DNA of 11,208 nucleotides from positions 1 to 11,208 of the forward strand of contig CAMPGR010000123.1 in assembly GCA_946885605.1 (NCBI GenBank), written 5' to 3'. A model generated the notes under the pieces. That model searched no databases, was not told the origin of the DNA, and saw only the letters and a list, made by a program, of their open reading frames with translations. Made by a program: the position numbers and the translations under genes. Every line of letters begins with the position of its first letter. Position 1 is the first letter of the stretch. The DNA comes from an uncultured Pseudomonadota bacterium. GTDB lineage: Bacteria > Pseudomonadota > Gammaproteobacteria > Burkholderiales > SG8-41. Positions 1-7,449 of this stretch are shown here, piece by piece.

Positions 1-1
1 C

Positions 2-142
2 CTGATCGTTATCGTCACCGGCGGGGCGGGCAAGCACTCGGCGTATATCCCGACCTTCGGGAACACGCGCGCGGTGACCCGGGCACGGAAACGCGTGAAT
101 GGTGAGCTGGTCGGGACCGTCCAGGAGCTGAAGCGCCGCTAG
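2..142 (+). CDS. C-terminal end of an unidentified protein (partial, 5' end outside window)
   Basis: An open frame runs in from the left edge for 46 codons and stops at TAG 140-142. The visible tail begins LIVIVTGGAGKHSAY, has a central IPTFGNTRAV segment and ends in a basic stretch with VQELKRR. The composition, with a hydrophobic strand followed by a Gly-rich turn, is that of a genuine protein terminus. I do not recognise the family. The stop lies only two bases from the stop codon of the converging thioredoxin gene, so the two genes end tail to tail with no room for a separate terminator. Coding status is moderately secure; the function is unknown. Confidence 0.5.
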   Translation: MIVIVTGGAGKHSAYIPTFGNTRAVTRARKRVNGELVGTVQELKRR

Positions 143-144
143 AG

Positions 145-456
145 CTAAGTAATGTGGGCGAGGGCGCTTTTGATCGAGCCCGCATCGTTGGGGCGTACGA
201 CACGCGTCACTTCCTTCCCGTCTTTCAGAAAGACCAGCGTCGGCCACAGCTTCACCCGGAACGAGCGGCCCAGCGGGCGGCCTTTGCCGTCCTGGATCTT
301 GATGTGGCGCACGTCGCCGTGTCGGGCGAACGCTTCGGCAATCAAGGGCTGCGCGGCCATGCAATAGCCGCAGCTGTTGCTGCCGAACTCGACGACCGCC
401 GGGCCTTTCAGCGCGTCGACGTCCGCCCGCGAGGGCTCATTCGAAGAATAATTCAT
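145..456 (-). CDS. Thioredoxin family protein
   Basis: This 103-residue single-domain protein has the length of a classical thioredoxin (about 105-110 residues). The redox motif CGYC sits at residues 29-32 after a VVEFGSNS strand, where canonical thioredoxins have WCGPC. The conserved cis-proline is P72 in LWPTLVFLKDG, preceded by W rather than the usual T or V. The FLKDGKE turn that follows is typical. There is no signal peptide, so it should act in the cytoplasm in thiol-disulfide exchange. The CGYC pair resembles glutaredoxin-like or thiol-peroxidase-partner thioredoxins more than TrxA. The gene follows the CoA transferase on the same strand after 48 bp and is probably co-transcribed. No strong Shine-Dalgarno sequence precedes the ATG. 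The fold is confident; the partner protein is unknown. Confidence 0.88.
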   Translation of the reverse strand: MNYSSNEPSRADVDALKGPAVVEFGSNSCGYCMAAQPLIAEAFARHGDVRHIKIQDGKGRPLGRSFRVKLWPTLVFLKDGKEVTRVVRPNDAGSIKSALAHIT

Positions 457-504
457 AGAAGAGAACGACCGCAGGTGAGCCGCGTTGTTCCACCCAGGAT
501 GTCA

Positions 505-1905
505 CTATGGCGCAAGCCATTCCGGCGTGCTCGAACCCAGCACCGGGGAAGGCTTGTCCCAATACGGTTTTGTTTCGGACAGCTTCAGCACGGGGGCGAG
601 ATGCTTCAGCGTGCCGTGGCCGCCTTTGGATTCGATCATGATCGCGTCCAGCTCGGCGCGGGAGAGCGCCATATCGGGCTTCGGATACTTCACGTGGCCC
701 TGCTTGTAGATGTACATCCCGGAGCGGCACAGCGAAACCCGCACGTGGTAGGAGCCCCCTTCGCGCGCGCGACGTGCGAGTGCGAGCAGCACGCCGTAGG
801 CGCCGTTATAGCCCGTCGTGTAGTCGCACGCTGAGGCTGGCAGCAGCTTCGGCCGCTCGTCGCCGTTGTCGAGGCAGATCCCGGTGGCGCATTGCGCGAT
901 CTGTTCCCATCCGCCGCGGTTCGAGAACGGGCCGCCGTGGCCGTAGGCGCTGATGGAAAGATAGATGATCCCGGGACGCTCCTTGGCGAGCTGCTCGGGA
1001 CTCAACCCGTGCTTGTCCATGATGCCGGGCCGGTAGCCCTGGCTGAATACATCGGCATTGCGGACGAGCTTCTTGATCGTCGCCACGTCCCCGGCGTTAT
1101 TGAGGTTCAGAAAACAACTCCGCTTGCCGTGGCTCGTGTCCATGACATGCTCCGGCACCTGCGGCAGATGCTGCGCCGTGACCATCAGGACGTCGGCGCC
1201 ATGCTCGGCGAGCGTGCGCGCCGCGATCGGCCCGGCGAGGATGCGCGTCAGATCGAGCACCCGGATGCCCGAGAGCGGCCGCTCGCCTTTGGGGAAAGGA
1301 ACCGGATGGCTGTCGCCGATCTTCGTGATGTCGACCAGCGCCCTGTCGGCCAATACCTTTCCGTGCGGGTGCTCCAGCCATTCGGAATTGGAGCGCACGA
1401 TCGAGCCGCACGCCCGCGCCGCGGCGACCGCTTCTTCGAGGTCGCGCGAATCCCATTTCGCGACCGCCTTGGCGACGGCATCCGCGTCGGATTCGCACTC
1501 GAGCACGCCGATCACCCGGTCGTGGAGATGGGGCAGGTTGAAATGCGGCAGGTACCAGCGGCCGTCCTTGGTGCGCCATGGCTGCGTGATGGAACGCATA
1601 TGCGCCATGAACGGCGAATCCATCGCTTTCCATTCGCCTCCTGGCTCCAGTTTTCTCATGAGCTTCGAGCTCTGGCACGTCGCAGCCGCATGACGGACGT
1701 CGATCGCGACTTTCTGGCGCCGGCCGGTCTTCATCTCGTGGATGTCGTTGACCGCGACGCCGACGGCGGCGAGGATATTCGCTGTCGTCTCGCCGATCCT
1801 GAAGCGCGCGGAAAAGACGGGGTCATTTCCCGTGATTGTTACTTCGCCGCCCTCGCGCATGCCGCGGCCACGGATGGCCATCACTTCTTCGAATCCGGAG
1901 TTCAT
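505..1905 (-). CDS. CaiB/BaiF-type (family III) CoA transferase
   Basis: This 466-residue cytoplasmic enzyme is predicted to move CoA between carboxylic acids. The canonical amino-terminal signature of the family, RVLDLTRILAGPIAARTL followed by EHGADV, appears only at residues 215-238. The candidate catalytic aspartate is D361 in ACDYTTGYNGAYGVLLAL, matching the GD-x-x-TG region of formyl-CoA transferase. The C-terminus GSSTPEWLAP is typical. Residues about 30-205 resemble the later part of a standard family III protein: GETTANILAAVGV, TGRRQKVAIDVR, DGRWYLP and NSEWLEHP. The chain therefore looks permuted or extended, and it is longer than the usual 380-420 residues. The ATG at 1903-1905 has only a weak AGAG upstream; an internal ATG at codon 9 is an alternative. 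Substrate cannot be assigned. The thioredoxin gene lies downstream on the same strand. Confidence 0.88.
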   Translation of the reverse strand: MNSGFEEVMAIRGRGMREGGEVTITGNDPVFSARFRIGETTANILAAVGVAVNDIHEMKTGRRQKVAIDVRHAAATCQSSKLMRKLEPGGEWKAMDSPFMAHMRSITQPWRTKDGRWYLPHFNLPHLHDRVIGVLECESDADAVAKAVAKWDSRDLEEAVAAARACGSIVRSNSEWLEHPHGKVLADRALVDITKIGDSHPVPFPKGERPLSGIRVLDLTRILAGPIAARTLAEHGADVLMVTAQHLPQVPEHVMDTSHGKRSCFLNLNNAGDVATIKKLVRNADVFSQGYRPGIMDKHGLSPEQLAKERPGIIYLSISAYGHGGPFSNRGGWEQIAQCATGICLDNGDERPKLLPASACDYTTGYNGAYGVLLALARRAREGGSYHVRVSLCRSGMYIYKQGHVKYPKPDMALSRAELDAIMIESKGGHGTLKHLAPVLKLSETKPYWDKPSPVLGSSTPEWLAP

Positions 1906-1950
1906 GGCTCTTGCTGAATGGGGAGGATTGAAAGGGTCGAAAGAGACAGC

Positions 1951-1979
1951 GATTTACAGGATTACGGGCTGCTTGTCGA
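1951..1979 (-). promoter_or_regulatory. Weak candidate sigma-70 promoter for the CoA transferase operon
   Basis: In the 172-bp divergent spacer, the minus strand carries TCGACA (1974-1979), a 17-base spacer and TAAATC (1951-1956), about 46 bases before the CoA transferase ATG. The -35 element matches 5 of 6 consensus bases but the -10 only 3 of 6. The geometry is right and the evidence thin. No equally good promoter was seen for the dehydrogenase on the other strand. Confidence 0.2.
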
Positions 1980-2077
1980 GCGTACGCGGCACAAACGCGC
2001 GACTCGTCGTTTCATGCACGGCCTGCGACTGCCTTCATTGTGATAACTTGCTGTTTCCCGAGATTCCCTTCTCACCC

Positions 2078-3115
2078 ATGGACGCAATGCCATCGTCACA
2101 CGCTCTGCTCGATGCCGATGGGCCCGACACGGTACGGCTGACAGTCGCCGAGGCGACCGAGCTCGGTGAGCAGGCTTTGAAGCGCGTCGGATACAGCGGC
2201 GAGGACGCGCGCATCATCGTCGACCAGCTCGTGGACAATGCCTTGTGCGGCTACCGCTTCGCGGGACTGCCACGCCTGCTCGCGATCGCGGGCGACGAGC
2301 GAACCGGGCACAAGCGCGCGCCTGTGCGCATCGTGCACGAGACGCCGGTGTCCGCGCTGCTCGACGGCGGCAACAACGTCGGCTACATCGCCGCCTACCG
2401 CGCCGCGGAAGTCGCCATTCGCAAGGCGCGAGAGGCCGGCATGGCATCGGTCGGCGCCTACAACAGTTACTACAGCGGCCGCAACGCCTACTTCGTCGAG
2501 AAGATCGTGCGGGAAGGACTGGTCGCATTCCACGTTTCCAGCGCCTATCCGCGTGTGCTGCCGCCGGGCGCCGCGCGCCCCATGCTCGGCACGAATCCCA
2601 TCTGCTTCGGCTTTCCCTCCGCGAACGGTCCCGTCATCGTCGACATGGGCACCGCCTCGTTCATGTGGGGCGAGGTCATGCTGCACGCGCACCTCGGAAA
2701 GCCGCTGCCCGAAGGCATCGGCTTCGACGAGCACGGCAATCCCACGCGCGATGCCGAAGCGGCGCTGAAGGGCGGCGTCGCGCCGTTCGGCGGCCACAAG
2801 GGCTACGCCCTGTCGTTCGCCATCCAGGCGCTAGGGCTACTGGCGGGCGCCGCCCTGACCCGCGGCCAGGTGCGCGACTATGGGTTCCTCTTCTGGGTCC
2901 TCGACCCGGAAGTCATGCTGCCCGGCGGGCAGTTCATGACCCAGATGTCGGAATACGTGCGCCAGATTCGCGAGGCGCCTCGCCGGCCCGGCGTCGACGG
3001 GATCCGCGTGCCGTCCGAGCGCGCCTTTCGCGAGCGCGAGCGGCGCCGGAAGGAAGGCATCGTCATCGAGCGCAAGGTCGTCGAAGCGCTTCGCGAGCGC
3101 TCTGCAAGCGCATAA
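2078..3115 (+). CDS. Ldh/MDH-family (malate/L-lactate/sulfolactate-type) dehydrogenase, atypical active site
   Basis: This 345-residue protein has the normal length for the LDH2/MDH2 oxidoreductase family, which oxidises 2-hydroxy acids with NAD(P). Family marks are TNPICFGFP (172-180) and VIVDMGTASFMWGEV (186-200), then LPEGIGFDEHGNPTRDAEAAL and GGHKGYALSF (238-247). The terminal PSERAFRERERRRKEGI helix is also typical. Two usual active-site motifs are changed. The NS-x-H-F-G segment with the catalytic histidine reads NSYYSG (129-134), placing Y132 at the histidine position. The usual SHG motif near residue 61 reads FAG. The protein may thus be a divergent subfamily or catalytically altered. 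The ATG at 2078 was chosen because residues upstream in the same frame overlap the divergent CoA transferase and look non-coding; codon 4 (2087) is an alternative. There is no strong ribosome site. A TctC gene follows 88 bp downstream. Confidence 0.87.
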   Translation: MDAMPSSHALLDADGPDTVRLTVAEATELGEQALKRVGYSGEDARIIVDQLVDNALCGYRFAGLPRLLAIAGDERTGHKRAPVRIVHETPVSALLDGGNNVGYIAAYRAAEVAIRKAREAGMASVGAYNSYYSGRNAYFVEKIVREGLVAFHVSSAYPRVLPPGAARPMLGTNPICFGFPSANGPVIVDMGTASFMWGEVMLHAHLGKPLPEGIGFDEHGNPTRDAEAALKGGVAPFGGHKGYALSFAIQALGLLAGAALTRGQVRDYGFLFWVLDPEVMLPGGQFMTQMSEYVRQIREAPRRPGVDGIRVPSERAFRERERRRKEGIVIERKVVEALRERSASA

Positions 3116-3203
3116 AAACATACGGGACGCGACGGGGTTATAGTGCTTCAGTGTCGAAGCTTGTGAGTTTCTGACGGATGCTCGTTCATCTTTGGAGGAG
3201 AAG

Positions 3204-4172
3204 ATGATCAATCAAACATTGCTGAGTCTCGTCTCGCTGCTCGCAGCGCTGCTGTGTGGAACCGCGCTCGCGCAGTCCTATCCGAGCAAGCCCATCCGTC
3301 TGATCCTGCCGTTCCCGCCCGGCTCCCCGAGCGACATGGTGGGGCGCACGATCGGGCAGAAGATCGCCTCGCAGATGGGACAGAACGTCGTGCCGGACAA
3401 CCGTCCCGGCGCAGGCGGCACGCTGGGACTGACCATCGCGGCGAAGTCCCCGCCGGATGGTTACCACATCCTCGTCACTTCGCCGACGATCGCCATCAGC
3501 CCGCTGCTCTACGCGAATCTGCAGTTCGACTCGCTGCGCGACTTCACGCCGGTCGCGCGCCTCGCCACCATCGAGAATGTCATGGTGGTCCATCCCTCGG
3601 TGCCTGCGAAGACCTTGAAGGAGTTCATCGCGCTCGCCCGCAGGTATCCCGGCAAGCTCAATTACGGCTCAGGCGGCGCGGGCACGACGAACCACCTCGC
3701 GAACGAGCTCTTGCAGAGCCTGCAGAAGATCAAGATGACGCACGTTCCGTACAAGGGCGCGACGCTGGCCGCCGGCGCGCTCGTGAGCGGGGAAGTGGAC
3801 GAAGTGATCCTCGGCGTTGCGCCAGCGCTGCCGTTCATCAAGGCGGGACGCGTGCGACCGCTCGCGGTGCTGTCGGAGAAGCGCGTGAAGACGCTTCCGG
3901 ACGTGCCGACCGCCGAGGAAGCCGGCGTACCCGGCTTCAAGATCTCGATCTGGTACGGGATGTTCGCGCCCGCCGGCACGCCGCGCGAGGCGGTGAGCCG
4001 CCTGCACGCGGAAGTGACGAAAGCGCTGCAGGACCCGGAGCTGCTCCAGCGCATGAGCAATGCGGGCATGGACCCCTGGCTCGGCACGCCCGACGACCTC
4101 GGGAGGCACCTGCGCAGCGAGATCGAACGCTTCTCGCGCCTCGCGAAGACGGCTGGCCTCAAGCAGCAATGA
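3204..4172 (+). CDS. TctC/Bug-family periplasmic tricarboxylate-type solute-binding protein (first paralogue)
   Basis: This 322-residue protein is standard for the Bug family of extracytoplasmic receptors. A signal peptide with a long hydrophobic core ends at ALA-23 before QSYPSKPIRLILPF, the usual start of the mature protein. Ligand-loop motifs are PFPPGSPSD (about 36-44), NRPGAGGTLG, PPDGYHILV, HVPYKGA and LPDVPTAEEAGVPGF. It should bind an organic acid or related small molecule in the periplasm. Start choice: GGAGGAG at 3194-3200 is ideally placed for the ATG at 3204; an in-frame TTG at 3192 overlaps that site and is rejected. TATAGT at 3139-3144 is a possible -10 box without a clear -35. 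No TctA/TctB transporter genes are adjacent, so the partner is elsewhere or the protein acts as a sensor. Confidence 0.93.
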   Translation: MINQTLLSLVSLLAALLCGTALAQSYPSKPIRLILPFPPGSPSDMVGRTIGQKIASQMGQNVVPDNRPGAGGTLGLTIAAKSPPDGYHILVTSPTIAISPLLYANLQFDSLRDFTPVARLATIENVMVVHPSVPAKTLKEFIALARRYPGKLNYGSGGAGTTNHLANELLQSLQKIKMTHVPYKGATLAAGALVSGEVDEVILGVAPALPFIKAGRVRPLAVLSEKRVKTLPDVPTAEEAGVPGFKISIWYGMFAPAGTPREAVSRLHAEVTKALQDPELLQRMSNAGMDPWLGTPDDLGRHLRSEIERFSRLAKTAGLKQQ

Positions 4173-4531
4173 CGTAGGCGTGGTACGGCGCGAGCCTCGT
4201 GCGGCAGGAGCCGTCCTTGACACGATGAAGCCATATCAACATGGGCGCTCTCCTGCTACGACCCGGCCGCTACCGGCGCGAGGGGTTCCCAATAAGCGGA
4301 CGAAGGTCAGAGCAGGCCATCGGCAGACTCGACCGATCAAAGTATGGCATTGCGCCTACCGCTCTTGTGAACTCGGGTATCACGTCTACTGTCGCATCTC
4401 CTGACTACCTAATGATTAGCTTTATCGGCGCATGTATTTAGAGGGGGCGATTCACGCGCGGGTATGAGACTCGCGCCAGCCCTCTTTTATGGGGCACGAG
4501 GCATGTGCTCGATCACTGGAAACTCCCGGGA
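4173..4531. other. 359-bp intergenic stretch between tctC and the helicase
   Basis: I see no gene here; short open frames lack family resemblance and good ribosome sites. The stretch is visibly less GC-rich than its left neighbour. It contains TTGACA at 4217-4222 without a good -10 box, a perfect 11-base palindrome CTAATGATTAG at 4409-4419, and the hairpin with T-run described separately at 4440-4488. It presumably carries the helicase promoter and leader, but I cannot place the promoter with confidence. Confidence 0.5.
4440..4488 (+). terminator. Hairpin with T-run: terminator of tctC or attenuator in the helicase leader
   Basis: AGAGGG (4440-4445) pairs with CCCTCT (4480-4485). After a two-base bulge (4478-4479), GGCG (4446-4449) pairs with CGCC (4474-4477), and TTTT runs from 4485. 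The form fits a rho-independent terminator for plus-strand transcripts. It lies about 270 bp past the tctC stop and only 44 bases before the helicase ATG, so it could also be a leader attenuator. I have not computed a folding energy. Confidence 0.45.
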
Positions 4532-6289
4532 ATGGCCATATCGGATGACGACGGGGACGTCGGTTTCGCTGCCCTGGGACTGGCGGATGAGCTTCTCGCG
4601 GCAGTAGCCGAACTCGGTTACGAAGAGCCGACGCCGATCCAGCGCGAGGCGATTCCGCCTCTCCTCGAGGGCCGCGACCTGATCGGGCAGGCCGCAACCG
4701 GAACGGGCAAGACCGCTGCGTTCGCGCTTCCCATGCTCCAGCGCGTGTCGGAACATACAACACCAACACAGCCGCCGCGCGGCCTGGTCCTTGTCCCGAC
4801 GCGTGAACTTGCCATGCAGGTCGCCGAAGCGACGCACAAGTACGCCAAAGGCCTGGGCCTCTCCGTCGTCCCGATCTACGGTGGCGCTTCGATGGAGCAG
4901 CAAATTCGCTCGCTTAAGCGCGGCGCCGACATCATCGTTGCGACACCGGGCCGGGCGCTAGACCACCTTCGGCGGCGCACCGTCGCGTTCGATCAATTGC
5001 GCATGCTGGTGCTCGATGAAGCCGATGAGATGCTCGACATGGGATTTGCCGAGGACCTGGAGACCCTCCTCGCAGCTACGCCCGCCAGCCGGCAGACAGC
5101 CCTTTTTTCCGCCACCATGGCGTCGCGTATCGCCGCAATCGCGGAACGCCACCTCAAAAATCCGGCGCGCGTGACGATTGCTCGCGAGAAGACCACTCCC
5201 GGCAAGGTTCCGCGCGTTCGCCAGATCGCCTACATTGTCCCACGCGCACAAAAGCCAGCGGCTCTCGCGCGTTCTCTCGAGATCGAGAACCCGTCGTCCG
5301 CCATAGTTTTTTGCCGCACCCGCCTGGAAGTCGACTCGCTCGCTGAGACATTGAGCGCCTACGGGCATCGGGCGGAAGCGTTGCACGGTGGATTTGCCCA
5401 ACGGCAGCGCGACCAAGTGATGAAGAGCTTCCGCAGCGGTAAGGCCGATCTTCTTATCGCAACCGACGTTGCAGCACGCGGCCTCGATATTCAGCATGTG
5501 TCTCATGTTGTTAACTATGACTTGCCGTCTGCGCCGGAAGCCTATGTGCACCGTATCGGTCGGACGGGCCGGGTTGGACGCGCCGGCGTCGCGATTACGC
5601 TCGCCGAGCCGCGTGAACATCGGCTGCTGCGGAACATCGAGGCTTTGACAAAGCAAAAGATAGAAATAGCAGTGTTACCGACGGTCGCCGACCTGCGGGC
5701 GCACCGGCTGGACCTCACGCGCGCTTCCCTTCGCGAGCGGTTGCTGGAAGGCAATTTCGATGACGTACGCGTTGTGGTGGAGTCGCTTGCCAACGAGTTC
5801 GATGTTCTCGATGTCGCTGCAGCAGCGGTCAAGATGGCCCACACGGCAGGTGGCAATGGTACAGAGATCGCTGCGCAGGCTATCCCCGAAGCGGGTACCC
5901 GGGCGGAGCACAAAAGACGAATGCCCAAGGTTGCCAAACGCACTTTGCAAGCGCGGGGCAAAGGCCACGTCTCCGGTTTGCCGGCACGTCTTTACATCGG
6001 CGCTGGCAGGCAGACCGGAATCCGGCCGGCCGATCTGGTAGGCGCCATCACCGGCGAGGCCGGGATAGACTCACGAGAGCTTGGGACAATCGAGATTGCC
6101 GACCGCTTTTCGGTTGTCGAGGTGCCAAACGAATCGGCTGACGACATTATCAAAGCGCTTCGCGCAACAAAGATTCGTGGCCAAAAGGCAGTCATCCGTC
6201 GCGAGCAACGCATATCGGCTGCTCCAACGCGAAGAAGCAGTCGAGGGAAGACGAAGAAGCGCCCGGATCGCCGCGCCATCTTCTCCTAA
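4532..6289 (+). CDS. deaD: DEAD-box ATP-dependent RNA helicase, CsdA/DeaD/DbpA type
   Basis: This 585-residue protein shows every DEAD-box motif: Q motif GFAALGL to PTPIQ (11-37), Walker A ATGTGKT (55-61), PTRELA (89-94), TPGR (138-141), DEAD (162-165), SAT (193-195), IVFCRTR (258-264), TDVAARGLD (311-319) and HRIGRTGR (340-347). Residues about 485-557, starting LPARLYIGAGRQTGI, match the DbpA/CsdA RNA-binding domain, and a basic tail follows. It should unwind structured RNA in ribosome assembly or mRNA turnover, often under cold stress. The ATG at 4532 leaves ten residues before the Q motif. A GTG at 4505 behind GAGG (4498-4501) would add nine residues but its spacing is only three bases. 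The gene is functionally unrelated to its catabolic neighbours and ends against a truncated acyl-CoA dehydrogenase, suggesting it arrived by rearrangement. The exact subtype symbol is tentative. Confidence 0.94.
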   Translation: MAISDDDGDVGFAALGLADELLAAVAELGYEEPTPIQREAIPPLLEGRDLIGQAATGTGKTAAFALPMLQRVSEHTTPTQPPRGLVLVPTRELAMQVAEATHKYAKGLGLSVVPIYGGASMEQQIRSLKRGADIIVATPGRALDHLRRRTVAFDQLRMLVLDEADEMLDMGFAEDLETLLAATPASRQTALFSATMASRIAAIAERHLKNPARVTIAREKTTPGKVPRVRQIAYIVPRAQKPAALARSLEIENPSSAIVFCRTRLEVDSLAETLSAYGHRAEALHGGFAQRQRDQVMKSFRSGKADLLIATDVAARGLDIQHVSHVVNYDLPSAPEAYVHRIGRTGRVGRAGVAITLAEPREHRLLRNIEALTKQKIEIAVLPTVADLRAHRLDLTRASLRERLLEGNFDDVRVVVESLANEFDVLDVAAAAVKMAHTAGGNGTEIAAQAIPEAGTRAEHKRRMPKVAKRTLQARGKGHVSGLPARLYIGAGRQTGIRPADLVGAITGEAGIDSRELGTIEIADRFSVVEVPNESADDIIKALRATKIRGQKAVIRREQRISAAPTRRSSRGKTKKRPDRRAIFS

Positions 6290-6292
6290 CAA

Positions 6293-6420
6293 TCGCGCGG
6301 CCGCGTCGTTGTCCGGCTCCCGGTCGAGGGGCATGGCCCGGGGCTTGATTTCCTTCTGCGCGAAGTCGCGTGCCATTTCTGGAATTACCGCTGCTCGTCG
6401 GACAACCCGATGTCGAACAT
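6293..6420 (-). pseudogene. Truncated, frameshifted 5' stub of an acyl-CoA dehydrogenase
   Basis: From ATG 6418-6420 the minus strand reads MFDIGLSDEQR, then TAA (6385-6387), then FQ. A one-base shift at 6377-6378 moves to the frame reading MARDFAQKEIKPRA and MPLDREPD. Joined, these pieces give the characteristic amino terminus of an acyl-CoA dehydrogenase: an LSDEQ start, then a DFAQKEIKP helix. The reading frame thus carries a nonsense change (probably GAA to TAA) and a one-base deletion. Similarity fades about where the helicase gene ends at 6289, leaving roughly 40 of some 380 residues. A good GAGG (6426-6429) lies five bases before the start, and the tctC stop is 15 bases upstream, so the ancestral order was tctC then acyl-CoA dehydrogenase in one operon. 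No 3' part is seen in the window. Confidence 0.72.
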
Positions 6421-6435
6421 GATGACCTCATCCCC

Positions 6436-7404
6436 TTACTTATCGATGGTGATGCGCGCTTCCTTGACCACTTTTTTCCACTTCGCCACGTCGACCCTGA
6501 GCCGGTCCGCATACTCTTCCGGCGGTCCGCCAGCGCGTTCCAGGCCCTGATCCGCCAGGAACTTTTCGGTCGCGGGGGTGCGCAGCGCTTTCGCGACTTC
6601 GCGGTTCCATAGCACAACGATATTCCTGGGCAAGCCCTTCGGTCCCCATATGCCATACCAATGAACCACGTCGTAGCCGGGCACTGTCTCGCCGATAGCG
6701 GGCACGTCGGGCAGGGCGGGGGCGCGCTTGGCGGTCGTTACGCCGATCGCCCGCAGCCGTCCGGCCTTCACGTGCGGAATGCTCGTCACGAGCGTAGTCA
6801 TGCTTCCGTTGACCTGCCCGGAGATCAAGGCAGCCATGGCCGGGCCGCTGCCTTTGTACGGGACGGTGGTGTAGTTCACACCGGTTTGCAGCTTGAAGAG
6901 TTCACCGGCCAGGTGATCGAGTCCGCCGACGCCCGCCGACGCGATATTGAGTTTGCCCGGATTCGCCTTGGAGTAATCGATGAACTCCTTGACGCTTTTT
7001 ATGGGCGTCTTGGGATGGACGGTCAGCACGAGCGGCGTTGTCCCGATCAGGATGATCGGCGTGATGCCCGTGACCGTATCGAAGGGGAGATCGTGAAGCG
7101 CCTCGTTGGCGCCGTAGCTGCCGGAGACGAGGATGAGGGTGTAGCCGTCGGGCTCGGCGCGCGCTGCGATCCCTGCGCCCAACGTGCCGCCGCCGCCCGG
7201 CCGGTTGTCCACGACGATGGGCTGCCCGAGCACCTCGGTCAATTGGGGGCCGATCAGCCGCGCAAGCAGATCTGATCCGCCGCCGGGCGCGAACGGCGTC
7301 AGCAGCCGGATCGGTCTGTTCGGATATTTCGATTGAGCCTGAACGCCGGCCGCAAAAAGCGAGAGGGCAATTGCAGCAACAGCGCAACGTACGAGATTGC
7401 TCAT
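6436..7404 (-). CDS. TctC/Bug-family periplasmic solute-binding protein (second paralogue)
   Basis: This is a 322-residue Bug-family receptor. A signal peptide ends at VQA-23 before QSKYPNRPIRLLTPF. The first ligand loop is PFAPGGGSD, followed by NRPGGGGTLG, EPDGYTLILVSGSYGANEA, TVPYKGSGPA and LPDVPAIGETVPGYD. It differs clearly in sequence from the other two TctC proteins, so its ligand is likely different. The ATG at 7402-7404 is supported by GGAGGAGG at 7410-7417. The same frame stays open further upstream to 7554, but that extension runs through the ribosome site and an oxidoreductase relic and is not part of the gene. The broken acyl-CoA dehydrogenase stub follows directly, suggesting the protein once served uptake of an acid degraded through an acyl-CoA route. 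Confidence 0.93.
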   Translation of the reverse strand: MSNLVRCAVAAIALSLFAAGVQAQSKYPNRPIRLLTPFAPGGGSDLLARLIGPQLTEVLGQPIVVDNRPGGGGTLGAGIAARAEPDGYTLILVSGSYGANEALHDLPFDTVTGITPIILIGTTPLVLTVHPKTPIKSVKEFIDYSKANPGKLNIASAGVGGLDHLAGELFKLQTGVNYTTVPYKGSGPAMAALISGQVNGSMTTLVTSIPHVKAGRLRAIGVTTAKRAPALPDVPAIGETVPGYDVVHWYGIWGPKGLPRNIVVLWNREVAKALRTPATEKFLADQGLERAGGPPEEYADRLRVDVAKWKKVVKEARITIDK

Positions 7405-7409
7405 GGTGT

Positions 7410-7417
7410 CCTCCTCC
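7410..7417 (-). promoter_or_regulatory. Shine-Dalgarno site fixing the start of the second tctC
   Basis: The minus strand reads GGAGGAGG five bases before the ATG at 7404. This decides the start against the 50-codon open extension upstream in the same frame. Confidence 0.8.
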
Positions 7418-7449
7418 AACACGCTATGTTTTTGGAAATTTGGGTTAGT

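Noticed and set aside
892..1917. Long open frame on the plus strand opposite the CoA transferase
   Set aside because: It is the antisense shadow of a GC-rich gene, with Arg/Asp/Val-rich composition, no family resemblance and no ribosome site.
1742..2077. Upstream extension of the Ldh-family dehydrogenase
   Set aside because: The added 112 residues overlap the divergent CoA transferase and do not resemble the family, whose proteins start near the ATG at 2078.
3145..3170. Terminator after the Ldh-family dehydrogenase
   Set aside because: The GCTTC/GAAGC stem is only five bases and the following sequence lacks a real T-run.
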